From Cytidiella melzeri (taxonomy: Eukaryota; Basidiomycota; Agaricomycetes; Polyporales; Irpicaceae), in the NCBI GenBank assembly GCA_022592445.1, contig JABYQR010000368.1, positions 1 to 42,920 on the forward strand: a stretch of 42,920 nucleotides of DNA, in the 5' to 3' direction. A program made the position numbers and the translations under genes. Shown here piece after piece: positions 22,981 to 33,111 of this stretch. Under the pieces are notes generated by a model. The model did not search any database. It saw nothing but the letters and a program-made list of their open reading frames with translations, and had not been told where the DNA came from. The stretch's first letter is position 1. Every line of letters starts with the position of its first letter.

Positions 22981-23257
22981 GCTGACTGATGAGCAAAGGT
23001 AGCACAATCACAACGTAAGTTGGGTCAGATTGTGCAATACAAGACTGTTTTACTCACCTTTTGCGATGTTTCTCAAGCTTCGTGCACACGTCGTAGAGAA
23101 AGGAGAGGACTGTACGAGCCCATCGATGCGTTTGAGATCGACGGAGAAGCGCACGTGACCGTGCGAACTCCCTTGGCGTTGGCTTTCTCCCCTCTGTCAA
23201 CGTTTTGGTCAGCGTTGCCAGCCCTCTCCACATCTCCCACTCTCCTCCTCCTCGACC
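22981..23257. promoter_or_regulatory. Divergent promoter region, with probable 5' UTR intron
   Basis: This 277-bp interval lies between the start codons of the minus-strand transposase and the plus-strand 218-aa gene. A minus-strand donor (AAAAG before GTGAGT, about 23058) and an acceptor just upstream of the transposase ATG suggest a 5' UTR intron, because the upstream frame has a stop. The two genes must share or overlap promoters. Confidence 0.45.
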
Positions 23258-24019
23258 ATGGCGACCGTTCTCATGGTCAATGCTGGACCGCCCCAACACG
23301 GCGAAGGGGCTGACGACTTCCGCCGTGTTCCCTTGTGGATCGAAATCCACGGCTTATCGCGCGCATTGGACTCCGTGGTAAGCTCAATGTTTAATTCACG
23401 CTTCGCTCGAACACTGACATCCTCACAGCCCCTCACAGTAACAGTTGCAGTGCCTTCTGAGGCTGCTGGTTTTCTCACGGCAACAGTGCGCCCCGCAAAG
23501 GTGAAAGGTGAAGAGGCCGATTGTGACTTTGCGGTCACCCTCCCACCGGTAAGTACATTGTGCCTTGCGTCGAGCGACACGCACCTCACACTTTCAGCAC
23601 AGGAGACCGACTCGGACTACCCACTCACGTTTGCAACCACCCTCGATCATTTCAACTGCGAGTCGTTCGCATCCTGGAAATCGCTCCTCGACGGCGTCGA
23701 GCGTTGGCTCCTCACGACCGTCTTGGACCGAACACATCCCCAGTGGTCGTGGGGTGTTTCGCTGTACTGGATGGCGTTCGTCGGCACCTACCCCAATTTT
23801 CCTGCTGGCCCCAACTGGCCTGATTGGAACACCGGCATTCCTTTCGAAGGCAGTTTCCTCGACTCCTGGATGGCGCGCTTCAAGCCGAAGCGTGCCCCTG
23901 GCCCAGCACAGAAGCTCCTACCTGAACCTGTAGCTGCACGTACGCGCGAGGAGATTCGCAGGGATGTTTGGACGGAAATTCAGGGGCAGCTCGCGTTGTA
24001 TAATTGTACTTTGATTTAG
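23258..24019 (+). CDS. Unrecognised 218-aa protein, divergent from the transposase
   Basis: I do not recognise this protein. Read straight through it is a 253-codon ORF, but two consensus introns of 51 nt (23378-23428, GTAAGC..CACAG) and 54 nt (23549-23602, GTAAGT..CACAG) have lengths divisible by three and no stops. The likely product is therefore 218 residues from exons 23258-23377, 23429-23548 and 23603-24019. The first half looks beta-rich (LTVTVAVPSEAAGFLTATV, DCDFAVTLP). The second half is Trp-rich (ERWLLTTVLDRTHPQWSWG, FPAGPNWPDWNTGIPF) and ends in a basic helix. No signal peptide or membrane segment. The head-to-head position with a transposon gene makes an accessory protein of that element possible, but a host gene is equally allowed. 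Confidence 0.6.
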   Translation: MATVLMVNAGPPQHGEGADDFRRVPLWIEIHGLSRALDSVVSSMFNSRFARTLTSSQPLTVTVAVPSEAAGFLTATVRPAKVKGEEADCDFAVTLPPVSTLCLASSDTHLTLSAQETDSDYPLTFATTLDHFNCESFASWKSLLDGVERWLLTTVLDRTHPQWSWGVSLYWMAFVGTYPNFPAGPNWPDWNTGIPFEGSFLDSWMARFKPKRAPGPAQKLLPEPVAARTREEIRRDVWTEIQGQLALYNCTLI

Positions 24020-25496
24020 CTGTATCTACATGTTGTTGTTGTTTCGACTATATCATTTGCTCGTTCTGCGCTGTCCATTCCAGCTCAAGTAAAGAGGGAT
24101 CATATGTCTACTGTATTTCCCGAGTCTCTCGCGGCTTCTGCTCGCACTGTGCATGTTCAATCACACATAATATGGTGGTCAGATAGTTGAACTGTGCATA
24201 TAATGATAATTATGTACGCTGGATGTCCATTATTGCTGGTCTAGATAAACTGGCTATAGACAGATTATATGATGGGCTGGTTGTCGGAGCGACGTTTCAC
24301 ACCCATCTCAGTGATATTTATTTTTTTCGTCGCACGCCCATCCCTCAAACCGCCACATTCCCTCCATTCGTCGCCGCAACGACATACGCCGCGCTCATAT
24401 CCGCCCGACATCGCATTCGCTTGGGAGTGTAGATGATCCGGTGCAGTGCACGTAGGAAATGGATCAATGCTGGCAAAGGATAAGTTCAAATTTTTCAACC
24501 ATGGCCCTTAGAGAATATTATTAATAACTCTTGCAAGGCAGAAAATGATTCATGATGCCCACATGCAGCACTGTAAATGCTACAGACATGAATTGTATGA
24601 AAGCTATTGTGCAGGCCTTTTGGAAGGCATAATGAGTTTCTCCTGGTCAAACATACAAGGGACATAACAAACAGGTAGTTGCGGCAGAATTGATTAAAAG
24701 CTACAGCTAGTCTCCCCGAGGCAGAGTAGACGGGTGTTCAACCTTTGTGCCTCATAATCTAGCTACAGCACAACGTTTTGGGAAGTCACCAGTATTTCTG
24801 AGCAATGCTTGGCAGTGCAGAGCAGAAAAAGGTTCTGTTAGTTAGATATCTGGATATTATTTATGTTGGCAGGAAAAAAGAGTGCCAACATGTAGAATAA
24901 AATACAGGATAAAGTTAGTACTATGAACTCAGATATCTGCATTGTGCATAAGCTTAGAAGAGGATATATGAGATATAGAATGATGGCATAAAATAATTAT
25001 GATGTTCATGCAAAGCATTGGCAAGCTTTTGATCATGTTACTATTAGAAAGGTATGAGTGTTGTTATTTTAGGTTTTCCGCTTGAATTTGTTTTTATCTG
25101 TTTGTTCCCGCTGCCCACCTTTCGTCATTCCGCGCGGATTACTCGTTTCAACATTTTTTTTAGCTTATCCATATTTGTAAATTAATTTAGAAACATGTAC
25201 TTTTTGTAGTTATTCAATAATAGTGTGTTCCCTCGTTCGAGCCCCCTTCCCGTGCACACTCCCAAACCCTGCTTTTACAACAATGAGCAGTTGTGCACAA
25301 TGAGGAGACTTAGGTTGAGGTGGTGGTCAGACAAAGAAATGGGGATCACAAGCAATAGCGTTGCATTGATCTGAGTACAACTTGTATACAGTAATGGCTA
25401 GTGCTTAGTGCACGCTTGGTACGGGATTGTGTCACAGATTTTCAATGTTTCTACAAGACTTGCCTTACCAGGCAACGGTATTATTGGGAATATTTA
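24020..25496. other. AT-rich intergenic sequence
   Basis: No convincing ORF. Base composition shifts to AT-rich and CpG-poor from about 24,500 on, unlike the gene block to the left. Probably decayed repeat sequence, but no family can be named. Confidence 0.5.
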
Positions 25497-25611
25497 AGCG
25501 CTTGTCAAGCGCTTATCCAGCGCTTATCCAGCCTCTATTTAGGCGCTTATCCAGCGCTTATCCAGCGCTTATCAGGCGCTTATTCCGGCGCTTATTCCGG
25601 CGCTTATTCTC
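25497..25611. repeat. 11-13-bp minisatellite (AGCGCTTATCC)
   Basis: About nine degenerate copies of AGCGCTTATCC or GGCGCTTATTCC in direct tandem order, interrupted once by CTCTATTT. Each unit contains an AGCGCT or GGCGCT core. No coding role is likely. Confidence 0.85.
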
Positions 25612-25679
25612 AGTGCCTATCAATTGATGCGCTGATGCGCCTTCTGTCTCTGATGCGCTCCTTTCCTTATTTGTGTATC

Positions 25680-26130
25680 ACATGATGGAACTCTCTGGAA
25701 CCTTGTGGAACATGCTGGAACTATGATGTCATAATATAGAACATTCCATTAGATGATGTCATAGTTCTTATAACCTTCTGGAAAAGTCTAGCCTTGGCTT
25801 AGAACAAGCTAGAACAAGTCTAGCCTTGGGACTGGGTCATGGGGTCAGGTCATGGGGACAATTGCTATTGATTGATTATTGAAGTGGCACCACTAGGGCA
25901 TAGGGCATGCTTAGTAAGGTAGATTACTTTGCTTACTCATGTAGGTATTAGGGGTCTTAGGGTAGTACCTGGGGTCCTCCCCTTCATGTATATATAGAGG
26001 CACTCCTGAGGGCATATCTCCTCAGTCTTATCCACTCTGTTGATAAAGGACTACTCAGTACTCCCCAGTACTTCGCTCACCACACCTCTCACACTCTATC
26101 TCACTCTATCCCTTCAAGTTTAACAACTTA
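25680..26130. other. LTR-like fragment with TATATATA box
   Basis: Starts with repeated TGGAAC words (25685-25715), contains two copies of AAGTCTAGCCTTGG (25784-25797, 25814-25827), a TATATATA box near 25988 and a pyrimidine-rich tail before TTTAACA about 26123. This resembles U3-R-U5 organisation of a decayed LTR, but no inverted ends or target duplication can be confirmed. Confidence 0.3.
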
Positions 26131-26317
26131 TCTGATGAGTAGTAACCTTACTGTTACAGATTGATATAGTTGAACAGTTACAGCAGCATTGTCTAAAATA
26201 ATGCAGCAAAGAACAATAGGTATGTTGCTCACAGAGCATGCCTGTGCAGCATGCAGGGAGTTTTGCAGAGCTATGAGGGATCCACTCCAGATTACTCAAA
26301 GCAAAGTAGACTCTTCA

Positions 26318-26464
26318 AGCCTTGATGAAAAGAGGTACTACAATAGATTGCACTGCTAACCTAGAATATGCAAAGCAAGTACACTACAGTGCATCAGATA
26401 ATGTTAAAAGTGTTCACATAACAAATGGACTAACCTCAGTGAGCCTTGATCAAAAGAGGTACTA
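26318..26464. repeat. Spaced 23-bp direct repeat
   Basis: A 23-bp sequence beginning AGCCTTGATGAAAAGAGG occurs at 26318-26340 and, with one mismatch, at 26442-26464. The copies lie just downstream (minus sense) of a Copia RNase H scrap and may mark its decayed 3' end. Confidence 0.75.
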
Positions 26465-26624
26465 AGGAAACAAGAGCTTGGTCACCCAAAGGTTGGGAAA
26501 ACCTCAGTCACTAGTACACTATGCTATTGTCTATATAATGTCTATATAAGGAAAAGTATAGTTCATGCCTGATGAACATCAACAAAAATCCTTGATTGCA
26601 ACATGCCCAATCAGCAGGTATGAA

Positions 26625-26890
26625 CTATAATTGACCCATACCACCCAGAAAACAACTGCACTTCTCGCAAGCAAGAGGCTTTGTCATCACATTGGCAACC
26701 TGATCTTTGTATTTGTACAAGATAAGGCCGTCTTTGTATGCTGCATAAAGTGATAGCAAACCACATTATGATTGGTGTGTTCATGGTGTTCTGGATTCTT
26801 GATCAGAGCAAGACTGATTGCTGATGAGGAGAGGGATAGCATAAAGATGAGAGAGATTTTCAATCTTGTCGCGGAGCAACTGCTGATAGA
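26625..26890 (-). pseudogene. Copia RNase H remnant
   Basis: Minus-strand translation gives ISLALIKNPEHHEHTNHNVV then CYHFMQHTKTALSCTNTK in one frame, and DQVANVMTKPLACEKCSCFL with a TAG at 26625-26627 in another. This is the order of the Copia RNase H C-terminus (usually LAKNPEHHARTKHIDVRYHFI..DQVADIMTKAL). A frameshift lies near 26704. It is an inactive scrap. Confidence 0.7.
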
Positions 26891-26999
26891 CTGATAAACC
26901 CTAAACAAGGGTGGAGTAGATGCTAGGATTGTTACCGTACCTAACCCTAACCCAGGTCACGTGACATCCTGCCTTATTCATCAATAGTCCAGACCCAAA

Positions 27000-27380
27000 C
27001 CCTAGACTCAATCTGGAGTGGTTCCAGACCAACCTAGGCTATTGTTCTATTGTTCCCCTTCCATTGTTAGGGATTCCCCCAGATCCTATTGTTTATTGTT
27101 CTTGTTCTATTGTTCTACGTACCCTGGTCCGTTATTGTTACACTGGTCCATCATTGTTACACTGGTCCGTTATTGTTCTATTGTTACTCCAGCCCCACAG
27201 TTACTCCAGTCCCTAGTGTGGGAACTTGCACACAGACCATGCAGACACAGTATAGTATATATAATAGACCTTACCCTCTCTAGCGCTGCATCTTGACCTC
27301 TCTGTCATTTGCACTGCTAGGTGAGTTACTACATGTAACTTAGTATCACATCATATTAACTCTGTCATTTGCACTGCTAG
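27000..27380 (+). other. LTR-like module A (TATTGTTC-rich)
   Basis: Rich in TATTGTTC words, with a 19-bp tandem repeat (ACTGGTCCRTYATTGTTAC, 27123-27179), a TATATATA box near 27257 and the word CTAGGTGAG. A 21-bp segment ending GCACTGCTAG is repeated exactly at 27300-27320 and 27360-27380. Module B at 30650-31142 has the same layout, so both are probably diverged LTR ends of one family. Confidence 0.45.
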
Positions 27381-28556
27381 TATCCGGCCTTTGTGCCTGC
27401 TTGCCTGCTTATCATCAACTTTGACCTCGTTGTTGTCATTGGAGATCCCTTTCCACTTCATCCCACTGGAAAATAAGTACTCTAGATAGGCGCCTAATGC
27501 TATAAACTTGTGACTATGATGGAAAAATCCGGTCTCTGTTGGACTATCCATGTCAAATCTCAATAAGAAAAGCACAAAGCCACATGGTTTTCTTGGTGGT
27601 GCAAAGCTGTGTGAAAGAGTGGTCAAATGCTGTTGCTTTGATCACTAGCTATTAGCACTACCAGATGAGATACAAGTGTATTGTTAAGACTGACTATCGT
27701 CAAGGGACAAGTTGTCAAGTCAGAACCCCTTGGTGTAGCTACACACAAGGTCAAATGATGGTCTAGGCCGCGCGGTCACTGTCAAGCACAGTGGCAGACA
27801 GATGATGGTTCGATAGAAGGAATATTGATACAAAGTGGGTAGACTGAGGTTCTAGCCCCCATGTCTAGCGGCTATTTATACATGTTGACCTAACTACTTT
27901 TGGACCAGTCCGAAGTAGTGGTAGCAAGTCGGAGGAATAAAAAGGAAGAACAATACACAGAGAACAATAGCTGCTTTGGAAAACCAATGGGAGAAAAGAC
28001 CATCAAGGCGCGGAAACAAGGGACAATAGAAAGGTGAGGCATGAGGCAAGAATTAATAGAAAAGGGGTTGAACCCGAAACAGGGGATAGACGGGGTTGGA
28101 CCCAATGGAATGGTAACGGAGGTATGGAAAGGCTGAGGGTTGCACCAAGGCAATGGTAACCAATTGGAGATAGGTCCGAGGTTTGAATGGACACAGGAAG
28201 ACAATCAATGACATAATAGTCCGTGTTAAACGGAGGTGATGTGGATCAGGAAATGATGGGGGAAGGACGAGTTGGATCGTCAAGGCAAGTGTAAAAAGGA
28301 TAACTAGTTATCAAGATAATCGAAGGAGTGAAGAAAAATAATAGGATGTGAAGACTGTTTGTCACATGTATCCAGTGATTGAGTGTTGATTGTTGGGGTC
28401 TGAGGCCCAGTCAACATTGACATGGCCAATGATGTTGGGCAAGATTGAATCACATGTGTCTGGAGGAGTTTTGCAATATGTTGAGACACTGACACACACC
28501 CTGGACACAAAGGGGCCAGGCACAAACACACCAGAACTCGTGAGAGGTAATGACAT
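27381..28556. other. Decayed repeat sequence, no gene
   Basis: Only short ORFs without motifs. A word like TTGAGACACTGACACACACC at 28477-28496 resembles the LTR terminus found at 28557 and again at 37492, so part of this stretch may be a partial duplication of that LTR end. Confidence 0.4.
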
Positions 28557-29740
28557 TGAAACACTGAGACACACCCTGAAGCAAATCACAACCCCAAAGA
28601 CAACACAACCCACCACAAAGTGGCAATATAAGTGTAAGGGTTTTAGAGTGACAATGTATATATAGTTTTATACAAGGTAGTCTAAGAGTTCTAGTGCAAC
28701 TAGCAATGGCTAGAAAATAATTAAAAGGTTATTAAAGGGCCGCAATGTGACTTGCAATGGAAAGTGGAGCAACAGTATGTATGCTGGATCAATGCAAAAC
28801 ACGGGCGATAAAGTGATTGGGACAGGAAAGCAATCAGAATTGGGGATGCAAAGCGCTATTGCAGTGAAGAGGAAAGGTAGTTATGAACTTGTCGCAGTGA
28901 AGAAGAATGCAATAAACTTGGTGCGGTGAAGTTGAAACACAGTCGCAGTAACGCAGCAAAGAAAATTGCAATGAAAACACAGTGAAACAGGGGAGTCCAA
29001 ATAAAACACGATAGAGTGTTACTTTGCAGAAGCGAATCACAGCAAGATACTTAGGAGAGGTGGTGAGACAAACTGTTTATATCTGCTCGTGCTCAATGGC
29101 TGTTCAGATGGTCAATGCATGAGAAGATGTGCACTTCTAAGGTGAGATAAAAGGGGAGAGTCAAGGTTGACACGTTGCAACAACAATGGCAGCAACAAGG
29201 CTCAATTGGAGTCGGAGGAGGGATCACGGGGCTGGTAGTGGAGGAACTCTGCTGGATCGGCAATGGGTGTTACATGCGGAGGTGTGTCCAACAACGACAT
29301 TGGGGGTGCCAGTGAGGTTAAACTGTATGAGCTCGCAATTGTGGTTATTGCCCTTGTATGTAGGAGAGAGCCAGCAGTTGGGGTGAGGGGAAAGAGGGTG
29401 ATTGCAGTTGAGAGCTATAAAAGGCCCGGATCACAGTGGAACGGGGTAGTTGCTTTGCGTGTTGCAGTAGGATCAGTTGTCAAGTGAATTTGCTACAAAG
29501 GCAATGGAACTTGCTGGTGAGGGTGATTTTGAGGAAGGCCTTACGTAGATGGGTTCCGGTTCTACTGGTGGCTCCGGTGGAGGTGTAGGCACAGGTGAGA
29601 TGGGATAGCAACAGAGTATATCGTGTTGCAGGCGGTAGGGACAGTGCCTGTTGGGAAGGTGAGGAACTGTAGGACAGTAGTGACAAACTTGGGGAGCAGT
29701 TTGAGTTGCGGGCTCAGTGAACATAAACACAGGGAAGAAT
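28557..29740 (-). mobile_element. Decayed partial LTR of the right-end Gypsy family
   Basis: Aligns by eye along about 1.15 kb with 37492-38640. Shared landmarks are the start TGARACACTGAG, AAAGACAACAC with AAGTGGCAATA, CTAAGAGTYCTAG, the CGCAGTGAA-rich middle, and a minus-strand ORF piece coding CPTVPHLP and PTPPPEP. The left copy is AT-shifted, with most CpG of the right copy appearing as TpG or CpA. The similarity fades near 29740, so the U3 side is missing. Solo or truncated LTR; no target duplication could be read. Confidence 0.65.
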
Positions 29741-30649
29741 TGCAGTAAGAGGTACACAGTGCCGGTTAACTTGACACAGTCCAAAGAAAAGGGAAAACTC
29801 TTGGGGATTGTATTCTCTTCCAAAAATTTACAATGCGACTCGGTTTGTATAGCTATATTATGTCTCCTGACTTTAGCCTTCTCCAAATAAGTCCAATGTG
29901 CAAGTGACAGCCGAGACTCTAGACCTCTCAGCCTAGCGGAGGCAAATGCAATGGAGCAAATCAGCAAGCAGCAGGGCACAGCCTGCATATGGACAGGGTA
30001 CAGGATGCAACTCCTGAACTTGGACAATTTTTGGTCAGCTATGTATCTCATGCAATGCTGATAGGGTGACGTCCGGCAACCTGCAATAGGTGTTGTCTTG
30101 AAACATGACTCAAGCACCAGAGGTTCACCGCAGTCCAGAAAAGTGTCTTGTTGTCGCAGTTCTTACCCATCTGTTGGTCTAACACAGCCCATCGTGATTA
30201 TGTGAGCTGGATGCGATGAAGGTTGCAATGCCATCAGCAGTTGGGACGAAGGCCTCAAGTAAATCCTTGGATTGTCATTTGAAGCTCCTGAGGTTTGGCT
30301 GATAAACATTGCCAAAGCCTGTCACTGTTCTTGGGCCTTCTCGCTCCACTTCTCGGACCAAGCGGTTCCTCACGACAGAGTCGCTGCACCTGCAACAGAG
30401 TCAATTAGCACGTGATGGAGTCGGCCCCCAGGCCTGGGCCATTTGCGGTTGTATTAACGTGTGTAAGTAGGGGTTGAGGGTATGTGTGAATGTATGTTGC
30501 AAGTGGGTCCAAGAGTCATAGGCTGCACCTAGACGTGGGCAAGAGGTGACACAGTGCAGTGTTGTGGATTGACTAGTCCTTAATTTTTGCATTTTACCTC
30601 TAGTTCAACCCCTTTGCACGCATAAGTGTCCATATCACGCAGCTCACAT
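29741..30649. other. Repeat-derived sequence, no gene
   Basis: One long minus-strand ORF (29473-30117) overlaps here, but outside the LTR-derived part it shows no motif and is probably chance. Nothing else recognised. Confidence 0.4.
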
Positions 30650-31142
30650 GCTCTACATGGTCATGTTACTTGCTGCTATGTCACACTGGCACGTGACTCA
30701 GCTTATGTTAGACCACATGGCTACAACCACATGGCTCAGCCCATAGCTAGGGTTTAACATCATAGATACTGTTCACATAGACTCCTATTGTTCTTTTGCT
30801 ATTGTTCTCTTTATGGTAGAGTGTTCTCACAGGTGTGTGAACTGAATACAATAACTGGTCTCCTTTCAGATAAATTCTCTCATGAGTAGAGGTCTTGGCA
30901 GAGTCCAGACAATAGCTATTGTTCTCCTTTAGGTAGTTCTATTGTGCTTTCTTCACATGGCTTCTTGCAAAGCCTGCCCTCAACATGGTCTGTGTGCAGG
31001 TCCCTGAAGTCTATATAAGATGCTGCATGTACGCTCCTAGCCCCCCATCTTGGCCTCTTGGTCTTTACTGGGCTAGGTAAGCAAAACCCCTCCTGTACTA
31101 CATAGCTGGTAGTACCCAATCTAACTTGGTCTTTACTGGGCT
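30650..31142 (+). other. LTR-like module B (TATTGTTC-rich)
   Basis: The same layout as module A: TATTGTTC words, a TATATAAG box near 31012, a CATCTTGGCCTC segment and the word CTAGGTAAGC. An 18-bp direct repeat CTTGGTCTTTACTGGGCT lies at 31057-31074 and 31125-31142. Suggests a second diverged LTR end of the same family. Confidence 0.45.
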
Positions 31143-31628
31143 CAACATCTGCATAAGGTTTATAGCTGGTAAAAGTATTGTGCTCCACGCCTACCACCAC
31201 CTCCTTGTTGTTTTCCACTTTGTGTCCCTGTTTGTCATGTCAAGCTCTGTCTCCGTGTCAGGAAAAATGTTAAGACAGCAATGAAAGACAACGTAGACCA
31301 TGCTGTCACGCTCTACACTCTTCAGCTGTGCTCACAAATGTATACAATTATGTTTGTAGCAATCACTTTTGTTGTGGCATTTGTAGCACACCCTGATGGA
31401 GAGTATGTCTAGTCTTGTATATGATACAGTACAACATTTTTGAACAACTACACGGGAACACTTTGTGAGAATTAAGGGAATGTGAGCTAGAAGGGTCAAT
31501 AATCATGTGTACAAGCCTGGGCTTGAAAATATCAAAGGTACAGTACGCAGGCTATCCACCTTGTAGGTAAAAAATGACACTGTTCTCAATAATCCTGTCT
31601 ATCAAGCTCTCCACAGAAGAAAACATAA
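31143..31628. other. Flank between LTR-like module and Harbinger element
   Basis: AT-rich, with no ORF or motif. Ends in TAA (31626-31628), the left target-site duplication of the Harbinger element. Confidence 0.5.
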
Positions 31629-31658
31629 GGGCCTGATCGGCGGCGCATTATGTAGGTG
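31629..31658 (+). repeat. Left TIR of Harbinger element
   Basis: 30-bp terminal inverted repeat beginning GGGCCTGATC and matching the right end except at positions 10 and 28. Preceded by TAA. Confidence 0.95.
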
Positions 31659-31826
31659 CATTATTCCGTGGCTACCAGCCAAACAAAATAATGCAACTTA
31701 TTCCCACAGCGCTCGGTGCTCAGACGTGACATTGTGTGACTTTCTGTGACTTTAACTGTCATACGTCGTCGCACCGTGAGCTGGCAGGCCGCAGACAACT
31801 TCCCTCGCGCTTTTCTCACTCCTGCT

Positions 31827-32960
31827 ATGGCAAAAGCTCTGTCAACTGTTCCTGCAGCCTCTCGAGCCAAGTGGAAACCTTCTGCTCAGGCTGCTCTGGT
31901 TGCAGCCCTTCATAAGGAGAAGGTTGAAGGCCGGATGGTTGAGAATGGCTTCAAGCCAGTGTCCTGGACATATGCGTCTGCTGCTGTGCTTGAGAAGGCT
32001 TGGATAGCTGTCAATGCCAAACAGTGTAAGAACCACTGGGCTATGGTATGTGTAGTATCTATGAGATGCAGTGTTCTTTGCTCACAGTATCTGACCACAG
32101 CTTCGTGCGCGGTACAAGGACTTGGTTCGGATGCGCCAGCTGTCAGGGTTTGGGTGGAATGAGGAGGCATGTCAGCTAACTGCTACTGCTGATGTTTGGG
32201 ATGCTTATCTGCAGATACGTGTAGAGCTTGATGTGTACAGTACCAGAGCTCATGTATCACAGGCTCATCCCAAGCATGTGTGGCAACAAACACATAGCTT
32301 TCCACTCTTTGACGACCTCGCCTTTCTTTGTGAGGATACATATGCTACAGGCAATCATGCTATTGCTGTTGGTGGTCCACCTCAGTCTCAGCCTCAGTCA
32401 CCGGACGTGCCAGGTTTTGATAGCCAGGACAGAGGCAAGCTGGGCTCAGGGAATGTTTCAGAAAGTGACAGTGATGACAAAGAGATTACAGGTGCTACTC
32501 AGGTGTGTTATTTGTGGATTCTCTGAGTGCTATGACTAACAATGTTGTAGCCAACTCCTTCTACCCCGGTACAGCCCAAGCACTCAAAGACTGCAGATGA
32601 GATAGCTTGGCGTAGTAGCAGCTTCGACTGCCAGCGTAAGCCAAACTCACGTCGCAATTGCATGACTGATATGGCAGATGCTGTGAAGTGTATTGCTGAG
32701 GCTCTATGCCCTCCCCCCCCCCCCCCCCCCAGCCCGAAGCTCCTTCAATGTCTGTGGCAGGCACTCCTCGTTGTTGTCAAGCATGGGCCACTGTTCTCAG
32801 CGAGGAGACGACATTGACTCCAGCCCAAATCACATCTGTTTGCAATATTTGGAGGAACAAGCCAGAACTTGCAGAGGAGTATAGTAGTTTCCCTCCGGAA
32901 CATTGTGAGGCTCGTACTATTTGGTTACACAGTGAACTTCAAGAGCTTGAACGTAACTAG
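31827..32960 (+). pseudogene. Harbinger Myb/SANT-like DNA-binding protein, disrupted
   Basis: In PIF/Harbinger elements a Myb-like partner binds the element ends and helps bring transposase to the nucleus. Exons 31827-32045, 32101-32502 and 32551-32960 read a trihelix: KWKPSAQAALVAALHKEKVE, WTYASAAVLEKAWIAVNAKQ, CKNHWAMLRARYKDLVRMRQ and SGFGWNEEACQ with WDAYL. The C-terminal part (CEARTIWLHSELQELERN) resembles the helix found after this domain. Two lesions are visible. A 48-nt segment at 32215-32262 looks like an intron whose donor reads ATACGT instead of GTACGT and is retained in frame. The C18 run at 32713-32730 is out of phase between the upstream and downstream reading frames. The family call rests on fold motifs and position in the element. 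Confidence 0.7.
32713..32730 (+). repeat. C18 homopolymer in Myb-like gene
   Basis: Eighteen consecutive C within a Pro-coding stretch. The length puts the two flanking reading frames out of register by one base. Such a run is prone to slippage and to sequencing error. Confidence 0.95.
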
Positions 32961-33111
32961 GTGCCATTCGTTTAATGAACTTTGCCTTCTAATAGTTTTC
33001 ATAGTAATTCTCTGTTGTTCAGATACCGTATAGTATTACATTGATTCCCTAATTCCTTCTTGCAAGCTCTTCCTGATAACTTTCCCACATTGCCTTTGCA
33101 ATATCATCCCG

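Noticed and set aside
25228..25245. GTTCGAGCCCCC resembling a tRNA/SINE B box
   Set aside because: No A box at the right distance, and the flanks cannot form a T-arm or acceptor stem.
26941..26953. CTAACCCTAACCC, and CTAACCCTAA at 5571-5580, resembling telomere repeats
   Set aside because: Only about two units each, inside ordinary sequence; too short to be a telomere or interstitial telomeric array.
29473..30117. 214-codon minus-strand ORF as an intact gene
   Set aside because: Only its C-terminal third matches the LTR ORF; the rest is chance open frame in decayed sequence.
32713..32730. C18 run as a functional G-quadruplex or regulatory element
   Set aside because: It lies within a Pro-coding stretch of a dead transposon gene; slippage explains it.
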